From positions 1 through 64,000 of the forward strand of contig NZ_LLEI02000091.1 in the NCBI RefSeq assembly GCF_001399455.2: 64,000 nt of DNA. The letters run 5' to 3'. Below are positions 35,909-45,327 of this stretch, in pieces. A model generated the notes under the pieces. That model did not search any database, was not told where the DNA came from, and was given only the letters and a program-made list of their open reading frames with translations. A program made the translations under genes and the position numbers. Position 1 is the stretch's first letter. Every line of letters starts with the position of its first letter. The DNA is from Vibrio bivalvicida (GTDB lineage Bacteria > Pseudomonadota > Gammaproteobacteria > Enterobacterales > Vibrionaceae).

Positions 35909-36013
35909 CAAAATGCTCCGCTATGAACTTAACTATGGGGACTAATACTTAGGTTTTCAATGATTAGATCATAAAATGTTATAATATAACACTTCAATTA
36001 AGAGGCAATAAAA

Positions 36014-36041
36014 AACCTCAACAACATAGGTTGTGAGGTTT
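36014..36041 (-). terminator. Terminator of the 57-aa gene
   Basis: AACCTCA...CAAC pairs with GTTG...TGAGGTT, followed on the minus strand by six Ts, 28 bases after the stop at 36069. Confidence 0.75.
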
Positions 36042-36068
36042 CACTGTTTGCCAATTTGCCTTATCGCT

Positions 36069-36242
36069 TTAATCTTGTTGGTTTTTCCAAACAGAAAGTG
36101 CAATCCAGCACGCCTCCAGCTCTCTTAATTCTTCATCTGTAAGTAACGACAGCGTTGGTTGCGTTTGCGGAAGTGCATACGACTGCATTGCACTGATGCG
36201 TGCATAAAAGTCTTCACGAAGTTGAGATACATTTAAAGCCAC
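36069..36242 (-). CDS. Small hypothetical protein, 57 aa
   Basis: GTG start with AGGG about 9 bases upstream, and its own terminator. The product begins MALNVSQLREDFYARISAMQ and ends with an acidic helix (LLTDEELRELEACW) and a basic tip. It looks like a soluble helical protein. It is too short to recognise, but the clean start, charge pattern and dedicated terminator make it a credible gene. Confidence 0.6.
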   Translation of the reverse strand: MALNVSQLREDFYARISAMQSYALPQTQPTLSLLTDEELRELEACWIALSVWKNQQD

Positions 36243-36423
36243 TGCTTTTCCCTAAGACTCAAGTATTAAATGAAAAATAATGCGTTGGAAACATTAGTAT
36301 AATCAATAATATCAGAATACATTTTCGTCGCAAAAACTAGACATATTCCTGGGGTAGAAGTCACACAATTATGACATGATTAATCTTTACTTTTCTAAAC
36401 GTTAGTAGGTTGTTAAGGTTCTT

Positions 36424-37386
36424 CTAGAAAAGTTCTACATCATCTTGGCCATTTCTGTACCCTTCTGGACATTTGGCATTAAAAAAGTGAATTTGATTCC
36501 TGCCATTATCTTTTGCGTAATATAGTGCGCTATCGGCGTGATCCAATATAGTTGGCAAATATTCTTGAGGTGTTACGCCACAAACCCCACAACTAAAAGT
36601 GAGGTTTATAACTTGCGGGAAGCGAAATGAATTAATGTGAAGGCGAAAACCTTCAAGCGTTGCCCGGCACTGCTCCATAGATTGCTGAGGTAACAAAATC
36701 ACAAACTCTTCCCCTCCAAAACGGAACAACTGCTCATTGCCGGAAAAGTAGTTTCTCATTTGCTGTGCAAACAAGAGCAAGACCTCATCACCAATCATAT
36801 GACCAAAGCGGTCATTGACACCTTTAAAGTGGTCTAGGTCAACAATGGCAACCCATGCGGTAATCTCGACAGGCCTATCAGGTATGATGCTAAAACAGCG
36901 CGACAACCTCTCCTCCAGTGTTCGGCGATTTAGCAAACCGGTGAGCTTGTCTCGTTCGCTGTCATGTAACACGACTAGGTAATTGCGATAGATCTTTGCA
37001 AACCCATCAATTAGAAGCTCATAATTGGCTGGTGATTCACCTAGTACGACGATAAGTTCCGCAGAGCTATCGTCAGAAACTGGAATCGGGTGTGTTGATA
37101 TATATCGCCCATCATCGTCTCTGGAGATAACAGATTGTTCATTCAGGTGGCTTCTCGTTCCATTATTAACTGACGTTGAGTCATATACCCAATCAAACTC
37201 TCTTTGGGCGGCACCTATGCAAGTGATTTTTGCTACCGTCCGAGCCGTATTATTAATGAAATAGGTAAGTTCTATTGACTCAGCTGGGATCATTTCCGCC
37301 AGAGTGGCGACAAGACAATGACCAAGTGAAACTGAGTTTCTCTGTTCGGTAATTTCTATTACGGAGCGGATTATCTTGTCTTCCAT
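36424..37386 (-). CDS. GGDEF diguanylate cyclase
   Basis: 320 aa. The N-terminal 150 residues are a GAF-like sensor without membrane helices. The GGDEF domain has DKLTGLLNRRTLEERL, VDLDHFKGVNDRFGH and the active site FRFGGEEFVILLP. No RxxD inhibitory site precedes GGEEF, so product inhibition may be absent. It should make c-di-GMP from GTP in the cytoplasm. Single gene. Confidence 0.9.
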   Translation of the reverse strand: MEDKIIRSVIEITEQRNSVSLGHCLVATLAEMIPAESIELTYFINNTARTVAKITCIGAAQREFDWVYDSTSVNNGTRSHLNEQSVISRDDDGRYISTHPIPVSDDSSAELIVVLGESPANYELLIDGFAKIYRNYLVVLHDSERDKLTGLLNRRTLEERLSRCFSIIPDRPVEITAWVAIVDLDHFKGVNDRFGHMIGDEVLLLFAQQMRNYFSGNEQLFRFGGEEFVILLPQQSMEQCRATLEGFRLHINSFRFPQVINLTFSCGVCGVTPQEYLPTILDHADSALYYAKDNGRNQIHFFNAKCPEGYRNGQDDVELF

Positions 37387-37458
37387 GACTCATTCCATGC
37401 CTTTACATTTGTTAAGTAAGTATAGACAGGTGCAATAAATATGACATTAGCTGCATAA

Positions 37459-37486
37459 AAATAGAGCAGCTAATGCTGCTCTATTT
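37459..37486 (-). terminator. Terminator of the tyrR-rimJ-HD-DUF2947 operon
   Basis: The stem AAATAGAGCAGC/GCTGCTCTATTT starts at the stop codon of the last gene; a T run follows on the minus strand. Confidence 0.8.
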
Positions 37487-37959
37487 TATTTTCTAAACCC
37501 TAGTTTAACCGTTCCTTGAGTATCAAACCAAAGCGCTTCTTTGCGACGTCTACCAATTAGAATAGGCCCATCGTCATAGAATAAGAAATTCTTCCAATGC
37601 TTTTTAAATACCGACCACTTGGTTTCAATCACATTGTATTTCTCATAACAAAAATAAACCGTCACATCGTCTTGCCAATCAATAAACTCTTCAAGCTCTT
37701 GTGGCATGGATTCTTCATCGGCTTCCCAAGCAGCCATCCAATCAATAGTTTGTTGCCAATTTGACTCTTTCATTGGCCAATCACTAGGGCTTAGACGCTC
37801 TGCATCAGGGCTTTGAGCACTGATATTCTCTTTCCAAAATTGAGACGCGCGCGCCTGACTCATAGGTTTGATCGCGACCAAATCCTCTTCAGGTACTGGC
37901 ATAGATTGGTGGGTAAAAATCCATTTTCTTTGGTATTCATCCAAAGTAAGGTATGACAT
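37486..37959 (-). CDS. DUF2947 family protein
   Basis: 157 aa, soluble, rich in Trp and acidic residues. The MSYLTLDEYQRKWIFTHQSM start and the DVTVYFCYEKYNVIETKW and GPILIGRRRKEALWFD blocks match DUF2947 of Vibrio and relatives. Function unknown. Last gene of the tyrR operon, 19 bases after the HD gene. Confidence 0.75.
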   Translation of the reverse strand: MSYLTLDEYQRKWIFTHQSMPVPEEDLVAIKPMSQARASQFWKENISAQSPDAERLSPSDWPMKESNWQQTIDWMAAWEADEESMPQELEEFIDWQDDVTVYFCYEKYNVIETKWSVFKKHWKNFLFYDDGPILIGRRRKEALWFDTQGTVKLGFRK

Positions 37960-37978
37960 CAGTTTTCCTCTTAAAGCC

Positions 37979-38566
37979 TTACGCTTTTAGCCAACCATTT
38001 TTCGTGGCATCGTCAATAATCTGTTGTGCTTTTGTCCAAAGAGCTTTCGAACCAAATTCAATCTTTTGGTTAACAGTTAAGGCTTGATGGCGTGTAACAC
38101 CATGCTCCTGCCAACTTTGGCCTTGATTGTGGTAGTTCAGTAGCATAGGAATGATTCTATCCAGTGCTTTAGCAAATTTAGCATCTGCGGATTGAGCAGA
38201 TTCAAACTCTAACCAAAGCTCTAGCAGCGGTTGTCCTTGATCCTGTGGCAACATGTCAAACAGGCGCTGAGCGGCTTCTAGCTCTTTTTGCTCTTGCTTA
38301 GCAGAAGCGGCGATATCATAAACAAAGGTATCGCCCGCATCAATTTCGACGATATCATGAAGCAATAGCATCTTAACCACGCGCGAAATATCAACCTGTT
38401 CGTTGGCATGCTCTTCCATTAAAATAGCCATCAATGCGACATGCCAGCTATGTTCGGCACTATTTTCTAAACGACCATCGGCACTTTTTACCCGAGTGCG
38501 CCTTAAAACGGACTTGAGTTGATCAAGTTCCATAAGTAAACCGAGTTGTTTCTCTAGTCGTTCCAC
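37979..38566 (-). CDS. HD domain phosphohydrolase (YfbR/HDDC2-like)
   Basis: 195 aa. Metal ligands of the HD fold are visible: SAEHSWHVALMA (His), LLLHDIVEIDAGD (His-Asp) and the late ALDRIIPMLLNY (Asp). Relatives are 5'-nucleotidases acting on deoxynucleoside monophosphates. Five bases after rimJ. Confidence 0.85.
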   Translation of the reverse strand: MERLEKQLGLLMELDQLKSVLRRTRVKSADGRLENSAEHSWHVALMAILMEEHANEQVDISRVVKMLLLHDIVEIDAGDTFVYDIAASAKQEQKELEAAQRLFDMLPQDQGQPLLELWLEFESAQSADAKFAKALDRIIPMLLNYHNQGQSWQEHGVTRHQALTVNQKIEFGSKALWTKAQQIIDDATKNGWLKA

Positions 38567-38571
38567 TACTA

Positions 38572-39147
38572 TTAACCTTTCCAGTTAGGGTTGATAAGTG
38601 AAGTTAGGTTATGATCTTCCCATTGACCATTGATCAACAGATAGTCTTTAGCGAAGCCTTCTTTAATAAACCCAGTGCGTTCTAAAACCGCTTCACTACG
38701 ATAATTACGTGGCATGTAACTCGCCATCACGCGATGAATATTCTGCACTTTAAACATGTAGTTTACAGCGAGCTTCAGTGCTCGCGTCATTATTCCGCGA
38801 CCTTGCGCACTAACGGCTAGCGAATACCCAACGCTACAAGCATGAAATGGAAAGCGAGAAATATTACTAAATGATACTGTGCCGAGCATCTCGTTGGTTT
38901 TTCTGTCGATAATCAACAAGTAATAGCCAAGTCCTATTCTATGCAGCTCATTTAACTTAATCAGCTTTTGTGTCCAGCCTGATAGTGTGAAAAAGCCATC
39001 TTCTCGCTTTGGTTCCCATTCTTTTAAATGGGTGCGATTAGCAATGAAATATTCAGAGATTAGATAACCATCTGTCGGCTCGGCAGTGCGAACTATAATG
39101 TCTTCGTCTACCTCATAAACAGAGGTAGGGGTGCTGATTCTTTCCAT
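38572..39147 (-). CDS. rimJ: Ribosomal protein S5 alanine N-acetyltransferase-like (RimJ)
   Basis: 191 aa GNAT protein. It closely follows E. coli RimJ in layout: HLKEWEPKR (about 36-44), FHACSVGYSLAVSAQGRGIM (acetyl-CoA loop), and NIHRVMASYMPRNYRSEAVL, GFAKDYLLINGQWEDH. RimJ acetylates the N-terminal Ala of S5. The ATG follows the tyrR stop directly, so coupling is likely. Confidence 0.87.
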   Translation of the reverse strand: MERISTPTSVYEVDEDIIVRTAEPTDGYLISEYFIANRTHLKEWEPKREDGFFTLSGWTQKLIKLNELHRIGLGYYLLIIDRKTNEMLGTVSFSNISRFPFHACSVGYSLAVSAQGRGIMTRALKLAVNYMFKVQNIHRVMASYMPRNYRSEAVLERTGFIKEGFAKDYLLINGQWEDHNLTSLINPNWKG

Positions 39148-40692
39148 TTAATTTTTTCTAATACCGTATTCACGCAATTTGTTGGCCACTGACGTATGAG
39201 AGACGTTCAGGCGCTTAGCTAATTTACGACTCGAGGGAAATGATTGATAAAGTCGCTCAAGTATCTGAGATTCATACTCTTTCATTATCTCATCCAACGA
39301 GCCATCTATGTTCAATGAAGGTGTATTTGACGTTGTTGTTTCTAACTGCGGCAAGTGAAATAGTTCAGCGGTCAGCATGTCAGATTCCAGCTCAGTTAAA
39401 GCTCGCAATACCATGTTCTCTAGTTGACGCATATTGCCGGGCCATTGATAACTAACAAGCTGATCAACCAAAAACTCGTCAATAGACGGCTTAGAAATAC
39501 CAAGCTGTTTAACGTACTTCGCCACAAATAACTCTAGTAACGGCGCAATATCATTCGAGCGCTCTCGTAACGGTGGAATAAGTAGAGTCAGTACATTCAA
39601 ACGATAGAATAGGTCTTCGCGGAATGACCCCGACTCAGCGAGATCTGCCAACTGGTGACGCGTAGAGGCAATCACTCTTACATCCACATGAATTTCGTCT
39701 TCTTCCCCAACGCGGCGGAAAGTACCATCTTGGAGTAAGCGCAGCAGTTTAATTTGCAAATGCGGACTCATTTCACCAATTTCATCAAGGAAAACGGTGC
39801 CACCATTTGCCTGTTCAAATATCCCTTTATGGCCTTGTTCATGGTTAAACGAACCCGGTGCATGGCCAAACAACTCGGTTTCAGCAACACCATCTGGCAT
39901 TGACGCACAGCTCAATACTAGAAAAGGGTTTGCTGCGCGATGGGAGCGATTATGACAAGCTCGCGCTAACATTTCTTTACCTGTTCCCGTTTCGCCTTGA
40001 ATCAGAAGCGGCTGATCGAGCATAGAGAGTTTCTTCGCTTGGCTGATGAGCGCTTTATGACGATTAGAAACACCAACAAAATGTTCAAAGCCAAGGTTGT
40101 TGTGCAAAGGCAACGAGTCATCAAACAGTGGCTTTTCCTGTGCAGAGCGAATGATCATTACGGCACTTGCTAGCACCGATTCATTTGACTCATCCGAGAT
40201 ATAGACAGGCATTATTTCCATCATGTAGTCGAGGCCGCTAATCACGATCTCTTCTCGTTGACGAGCAATCTTACCTTCAACCCACTTAGTAAAACTGAAA
40301 CTTGGGAGTAGCGTAGAGATTTGGTGTCCGAACATTTCGCTCTCTTCACAACCAAATAGCGACAACGCTGCATGGTTAGCCATGTCTACATGACCTTTTA
40401 AATCAATCGCCAATACGGGTTCAGGTAGATTGTTGAGAAGAGAAATAAGTTCGTTGTTATGACGTTCAATTGGCATGAACTGAATCTTGCGAACGTCTTT
40501 CACACCTGAGATACGACGAATCTCCGCCATCAGTTCACTAAAAGTATCGAAGTCGATATCAGGGCAGTTTAAGTAGATAATCCCGGAAACATCGATTTCA
40601 ATACCTCGGAGATCGAGGTTTTTGGAAGCAAGAATATCGAGTAATTCACGAGTCAGACCAAGTCTGTCTTCACAGAAAACTTCAAGACGCAC
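39148..40692 (-). CDS. tyrR: Transcriptional regulator TyrR
   Basis: 514 aa, same length class as E. coli TyrR (513). An N-terminal ACT domain begins MRLEVFCEDRLGLTRELLD, then a PAS domain (NLPEPVLAIDLKGHVDMAN), then an AAA+ domain with Walker A GETGTGKE and Walker B GGTVFLDEIGE. The C-terminal HTH has SRKLAKRLNVSHTSVANKLR. As in E. coli, the sigma-54 GAFTGA loop is replaced (GHAPGSFNH), fitting a sigma-70 regulator of aromatic amino acid genes. The tyrP-like permease at 56547 is a candidate target. Confidence 0.95.
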   Translation of the reverse strand: MRLEVFCEDRLGLTRELLDILASKNLDLRGIEIDVSGIIYLNCPDIDFDTFSELMAEIRRISGVKDVRKIQFMPIERHNNELISLLNNLPEPVLAIDLKGHVDMANHAALSLFGCEESEMFGHQISTLLPSFSFTKWVEGKIARQREEIVISGLDYMMEIMPVYISDESNESVLASAVMIIRSAQEKPLFDDSLPLHNNLGFEHFVGVSNRHKALISQAKKLSMLDQPLLIQGETGTGKEMLARACHNRSHRAANPFLVLSCASMPDGVAETELFGHAPGSFNHEQGHKGIFEQANGGTVFLDEIGEMSPHLQIKLLRLLQDGTFRRVGEEDEIHVDVRVIASTRHQLADLAESGSFREDLFYRLNVLTLLIPPLRERSNDIAPLLELFVAKYVKQLGISKPSIDEFLVDQLVSYQWPGNMRQLENMVLRALTELESDMLTAELFHLPQLETTTSNTPSLNIDGSLDEIMKEYESQILERLYQSFPSSRKLAKRLNVSHTSVANKLREYGIRKN

Positions 40693-40792
40693 GGATAAGT
40701 CCCTACATAAGGTGTCACGAAAAGTTGACAGTAGTTTCCCTTAAGCCTAGATCCTCGTCAAGCAAACAGATATTACCTGCTTCACATTCGCA

Positions 40793-41848
40793 CTATTTGA
40801 TTGTTAAAGCGGCGACTTTTTCAACAATTTGTTTGCGAATAGCACTTAATTTAACTTGCCTATCCTTGTGCCAAGGGATTGGTCGTAACAATGCCATCGC
40901 CTTTAGGCCTAGCCTTGCTGTTAAAATACCAACACCTAACCCTTGCCCAGCACGAGCCGAAACTTTACCTGCTAAGTCCATAGACATGAGATCCATACTC
41001 GCGTCCACTGCAACTTCACTTGCGCCTGCTGCTGCCATATTAATCAATGTGGCTTTAAACAACTTAAGTCTCGACCAGTAACCTAACTCAACACCATAAA
41101 CATCGGCTAGGTTGTCGATCATCTTAAAGTTGCGCCACGCGACCAACATCATGTCAGCAATGGCTAATGGGCTTATAGCCACCAGAGCGGCGGACTCTGT
41201 TGCATGTTTGGAGACCACCCTAGTTGCCACTTTATCTTGCTCTGCCACGACCATAGCATCGTACATATCCAGCACTTCAGCATCGCTATGTGACGCGTTT
41301 ACGCTATTCGCCCAACGATCATAACTTGGTGACTCTCGTTGAATACCCGACTGTTTGGCGACCGATTCGCAAAATGCTTTGCCTTGTCCAACACTTTCTG
41401 ACTGAATAAGGGCTTCACTTTGCTCTTGAACACTAAAGTGGTTACGAAGTCTACGCAGCTTAAACAGCTCCTTGCCTATCGCTCCAACACCTAAAAGTGA
41501 AAGCGTGGCAATAAACCCTGACCAACCCAATGCGAGCCAGTCTGCTGTTTGTACCGCGGTCACCACACTATCGATTGCTTGCCAACCGACCAGACCAGCA
41601 AATGTACCTACAAGACCAGTCGCCAGCCATTTGGAGCTGGATTTAGGTCGAATCACCTGTTCTAACTCGGCTTCAACACTGATGTCTTCACTCTTGTGGT
41701 CGACTTCAACAGGAACGAACTGCTCCTGTTGCTCAAACTGCATTTGAGCGGTCAGTTCTGGATGAGATTGAGATTCATCTTGTTCACTTTGGAAAGCGTC
41801 GCTAAAAACGTGCTTTTGCTTAAGCTGCGATTTGTCACTGTTTGTCAT
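40793..41848 (-). CDS. ycjF: YcjF family membrane protein (DUF697)
   Basis: 351 aa. A variable acidic N-terminus is followed by two membrane helices (about 75-95 and 100-125), then a DUF697 domain with SPLAIADMMLVAWRNFKMID and GYWSRLKLFK. It overlaps ycjX by four bases (ATGA), as the pair occurs in E. coli upstream of tyrR. Function unknown. Confidence 0.9.
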   Translation of the reverse strand: MTNSDKSQLKQKHVFSDAFQSEQDESQSHPELTAQMQFEQQEQFVPVEVDHKSEDISVEAELEQVIRPKSSSKWLATGLVGTFAGLVGWQAIDSVVTAVQTADWLALGWSGFIATLSLLGVGAIGKELFKLRRLRNHFSVQEQSEALIQSESVGQGKAFCESVAKQSGIQRESPSYDRWANSVNASHSDAEVLDMYDAMVVAEQDKVATRVVSKHATESAALVAISPLAIADMMLVAWRNFKMIDNLADVYGVELGYWSRLKLFKATLINMAAAGASEVAVDASMDLMSMDLAGKVSARAGQGLGVGILTARLGLKAMALLRPIPWHKDRQVKLSAIRKQIVEKVAALTIK

Positions 41849-43221
41849 TTAAGCTTATCTCCAATCAGATATTCAAGCGCTTTATCCATTCTAATATGAG
41901 GTAATGGCTCATCCGGTGCCCCTTGCTGTGGCCTAAAACCTGTAAACTCAAATCCTTGGTTAGCCCAGTAATTTTGCGTGGGCAACTTTTTAGGCACTTC
42001 ACCCGGAAAAACGGTCATTGCTTGTTCATCTATGGTTACGCCTTGAATCGCGGGGTAAGACTGATCACCTTTGCTAATGAAGCCCGCCTGTGTCGCCTGT
42101 ATTGATGCTATAGTCATGCAATTCATTTCGATGTTTTCATAAGATGCGGTTTGCCAAGCAGGGTGAACCATCTGTTGCAATAAAGACACCAAATTGGGGT
42201 GTTGCTCCGGAGTGACATGATCAGCCTTTGTTGCAGCAAACAAGATCTTATCGATTCTTGGTGCAAACAGTCTCTTCAATATGTTACTACGGCCATAACG
42301 GAAGCTATGCATGATCTGTTCAAGAGCATTACGCATATCGTGAAAAGACTCGTAACCCGCATTGAGCGGCTGCAAGCAATCCACCAGAACAATTTGACGA
42401 TCAAAAGTCGAAAAATGATGCTTATAAAACGCTTTCACCACTTTTTGTTGGTACTCCTGATAACGCGCTTTAAGCATGGCTAAGTTGGAACCTTTCACTA
42501 CCTTAGTCTGCTCATCAAACTGGCAAGGGAAGAACTGAAGTACAGGCGCGCCTTCTAGATCCCCCGGAAGCACGAATCTACCCGGCTGTACCCAATGCAA
42601 GCCAAGATCTTTGCAACCGTGTAGAAACTGAGTATATAGGTTAGATATTTCTACTAATGCGTTTTCATCCAACTCATCCATCAAATCAAAGCCATCGAGT
42701 TTTTCAAGCCACTTCTGCGCTAGCTGCTTACGCTCGCCCTTTAATGCATCAAACTGACTTTGAGACCATTGCTGAAAATCCATATCAAGTAGTGGTAAAT
42801 CAAGTAACCACTCCCCTGGATAATCAATGATATCGATATGCAAAGTCGATGTACTACCAAACACTCTTTTGGTCTTTTTCTGCGGACGATACTTTATAGC
42901 AAGTCGAATTTCGCTCACGTCTCGAGTCGGCTCTGGCCAAATCGGAGGAGTGGCGTGAACGTGCTGCATAGCGTGATCGTAAGCGAAACGAGGAACAAGC
43001 ATATTAGTCTGAGGTTCACGCTTCGCTCCAACAAGTCGCTTGTCACGAGCAGCATTAAACAATGGTAGATTCTCATGAGTTGAAGTATGTAGAAGTTGAT
43101 TAACTAGCGAACTAATAAATGCGGTTTTACCTGCTCTAGACAGACCTGTTACCGCAATACGAACATGGGAGTCCATCGTGCGGCTAAGTAAATCATTCAC
43201 TTCTTGGGTAATTTGCTTCAT
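41845..43221 (-). CDS. ycjX: YcjX family GTPase-like protein (DUF463)
   Basis: 458 aa. The N-terminal P-loop GLSRAGKTAFISSLVNQLL (about 26-44), DIIDYPGEWLLDLPLL (Walker B-like) and FAATKADHV (NKxD-like) identify the DUF463 GTPase-like family. In enterobacteria it belongs to the phage-shock-responsive ycjXF unit. The order ycjX-ycjF-tyrR is conserved. Confidence 0.9.
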   Translation of the reverse strand: MKQITQEVNDLLSRTMDSHVRIAVTGLSRAGKTAFISSLVNQLLHTSTHENLPLFNAARDKRLVGAKREPQTNMLVPRFAYDHAMQHVHATPPIWPEPTRDVSEIRLAIKYRPQKKTKRVFGSTSTLHIDIIDYPGEWLLDLPLLDMDFQQWSQSQFDALKGERKQLAQKWLEKLDGFDLMDELDENALVEISNLYTQFLHGCKDLGLHWVQPGRFVLPGDLEGAPVLQFFPCQFDEQTKVVKGSNLAMLKARYQEYQQKVVKAFYKHHFSTFDRQIVLVDCLQPLNAGYESFHDMRNALEQIMHSFRYGRSNILKRLFAPRIDKILFAATKADHVTPEQHPNLVSLLQQMVHPAWQTASYENIEMNCMTIASIQATQAGFISKGDQSYPAIQGVTIDEQAMTVFPGEVPKKLPTQNYWANQGFEFTGFRPQQGAPDEPLPHIRMDKALEYLIGDKLK

Positions 43222-43286
43222 TTACACTCTCTTATCTAACTATCGAGCTTATCGTAACGTTTCTAATCTTAATCCTAGATGAACAA

Positions 43287-43315
43287 AAAAGCCCCTGATA
43301 TAAATCAGAGGCTTA
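43287..43315 (-). terminator. Terminator of the small membrane protein gene
   Basis: An imperfect stem of GCCCCTGAT with ATCAGAGGC is followed on the minus strand by TTTTTTG. Confidence 0.6.
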
Positions 43316-43338
43316 GTGTAGCAATCAAGCAACGACAG

Positions 43339-43524
43339 TTAGTCGTCTTCGATCAATTTGTAGATAACAAATAGTGCAATCTCAAGTAAAACAAACAATA
43401 CACAGCTAATTGTTACGTACTTTTCATCGAAAATGCTGATGCCATGAAGCACAAGGTCATAACCTATGAACACGCCAACAACCACCGCAATGATTATCTG
43501 CAAGATTTGAATAAAACGTGGCAT
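43339..43524 (-). CDS. Small two-helix membrane protein
   Basis: 61 aa from the ATG at 43524, preceded by AGGAG at 5 bases, which beats the longer frame to 43563. Two hydrophobic helices (about 5-27 and 36-56) with an acidic end (LIEDD). No family recognised. It has its own terminator, so it is probably a real, separately expressed gene. Confidence 0.65.
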   Translation of the reverse strand: MPRFIQILQIIIAVVVGVFIGYDLVLHGISIFDEKYVTISCVLFVLLEIALFVIYKLIEDD

Positions 43525-43634
43525 TTTAGCTCCTGACGAATAAACAATGATTACAGTATACAAATAAAAGGTGCAGCGTTTGCTCCACCTTTATCAGTTA
43601 ATTCAATGAGTTCTCACAAGCTGAACAATCTAAT

Positions 43635-45158
43635 TTACGCTTGGTCTTCCATTTCTTGGATTTTTACTTTCCAAGTATCAGGACCAATCTGGTGAGCGTT
43701 TGCACCGTTTGAGTCAACCGCGACAGTAACAGGCATATCTTCTACTTCAAATTCGTAGATTGCTTCCATACCTAGGTCTTCAAAAGCGACCACGCGTGCT
43801 TTCTTAATTGCTTTAGCAACCAAGTAAGCCGCACCACCGACCGCCATTAGGTACACCGCTTTATGCTTTTTAATCGACTCTACTGTCGCTGGTCCGCGCT
43901 CAGCTTTGCCAATCATTCCCATGATGCCAGTCTCTTCTAGCATCATATCGGTAAACTTATCCATACGCGTAGAGGTCGTAGGACCAGCAGGACCAACCGC
44001 TTCATCACCCACTGCATCAACTGGACCTACGTAGTAGATAAATTTGCCTTTGAAGTCGACGCCTTCAGGCAAGCCTTCACCACTTTGCAGCATGCCTTGA
44101 ATGCGTTTATGTGCTGCATCACGACCTGTTAGGATTTTGCCAGAAAGTAGAACGGTTTCGCCTGTTTTCCACTTTTCTACTTCTTCTTGAGTCACTTCAT
44201 CTAGGTTAACACGGCGCGTATTTGCTCCCGCTTCCCATGTGATATCCGGCCACTCTTCGAGCTTAGGTGGTTGAAGATCAGCAGGGCCAGTTCCATCAAG
44301 CGTGAAATGTACGTGACGAGTCGCGGCACAGTTAGGAATCAAGCACACTGGCTTAGAAGCTGCGTGAGTTGGCGCTGTTTTAATTTTAACATCAACAACG
44401 GTAGTCAAACCGCCCAGACCTTGAGCACCAATACCCAACTTATTGACGCGATTGAAAATATCAAGGCGAAGCTCTTCTTCCGCATTTTGTGGACCACGGT
44501 CAATCAGCTCCTGAATGTCGATGTGCTCCATCAGAGACTCTTTCGCCAATACCGCAGCTTTTTCTGCTGTACCACCAATACCGATACCAAGCATGCCCGG
44601 TGGACACCAACCTGCGCCCATTGTTGGTAGCGTTTTCTCTACCCATTCAGCGATATCATCCGATGGGTTCAGCATCACCATCTTGGTCTTGTTTTCTGAG
44701 CCGCCGCCTTTCGCTGCAATTTGAATTTCAACCTTGTTACCCGGCACCATATTGATATGAACAACGGCAGGCGTGTTGTCTTTGGTGTTGATTCGCTTAC
44801 CTGCAGGGTCCATAAGAACCGAGGCACGTAGCGGGTTGTCTGGGTTGGTGTAGGCTTGGCGTACACCTTCATCCACCATCTGCTGAACAGTCAGATCGGT
44901 TGAGTCCCACTGGACACCCATGCCCACATTAACAAAACAGGTCACAATACCAGTGTCCTGACAAATTGGACGATGGCCTTCTGCAGACATACGAGAGTTA
45001 ATTAGGATTTGAGCAATGGCATCTTTCGCCGCTTGACTCTCTTCACGGTTATAGGCTTTTTCTAGGGCTTGGACAAAGTCTAATGGGTGGTAATAAGAAA
45101 TGTACTGGAGCGCATCAGCAACACTGCTGATCACATCCTGCTGGCGAATTACGGTCAT
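43635..45158 (-). CDS. Class I fumarate hydratase (iron-sulfur)
   Basis: 507 aa. The three cluster cysteines are recognisable: RPICQDTGI (about 66), AGWCPPGMLG (about 183) and LIPNCAATRH (about 276). The C-terminal beta domain has GPAGPTTSTRMDKF. It interconverts fumarate and malate in the TCA cycle and is oxygen-sensitive. It is somewhat shorter than E. coli FumA/FumB (548). Single gene, divergent from pabB. Confidence 0.93.
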   Translation of the reverse strand: MTVIRQQDVISSVADALQYISYYHPLDFVQALEKAYNREESQAAKDAIAQILINSRMSAEGHRPICQDTGIVTCFVNVGMGVQWDSTDLTVQQMVDEGVRQAYTNPDNPLRASVLMDPAGKRINTKDNTPAVVHINMVPGNKVEIQIAAKGGGSENKTKMVMLNPSDDIAEWVEKTLPTMGAGWCPPGMLGIGIGGTAEKAAVLAKESLMEHIDIQELIDRGPQNAEEELRLDIFNRVNKLGIGAQGLGGLTTVVDVKIKTAPTHAASKPVCLIPNCAATRHVHFTLDGTGPADLQPPKLEEWPDITWEAGANTRRVNLDEVTQEEVEKWKTGETVLLSGKILTGRDAAHKRIQGMLQSGEGLPEGVDFKGKFIYYVGPVDAVGDEAVGPAGPTTSTRMDKFTDMMLEETGIMGMIGKAERGPATVESIKKHKAVYLMAVGGAAYLVAKAIKKARVVAFEDLGMEAIYEFEVEDMPVTVAVDSNGANAHQIGPDTWKVKIQEMEDQA

Positions 45159-45327
45159 TGCATGCCTCGTTATATTTTTGCTTCCTTTTTATGGTCGAAC
45201 ACAAACGTTTGCTTGTTAATTTTATATTTGCAAAACACTGGTGTAGCGACCTTTGTGGTCATTATGATACTCTTGCTTTCCTCAACACGCTACGTAATCA
45301 ACGATCTCTTTGTCACAAATTAAACAA

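Noticed and set aside
36424..37386. Inhibitory RxxD site in the diguanylate cyclase
   Set aside because: The residues five positions before GGEEF do not form RxxD.
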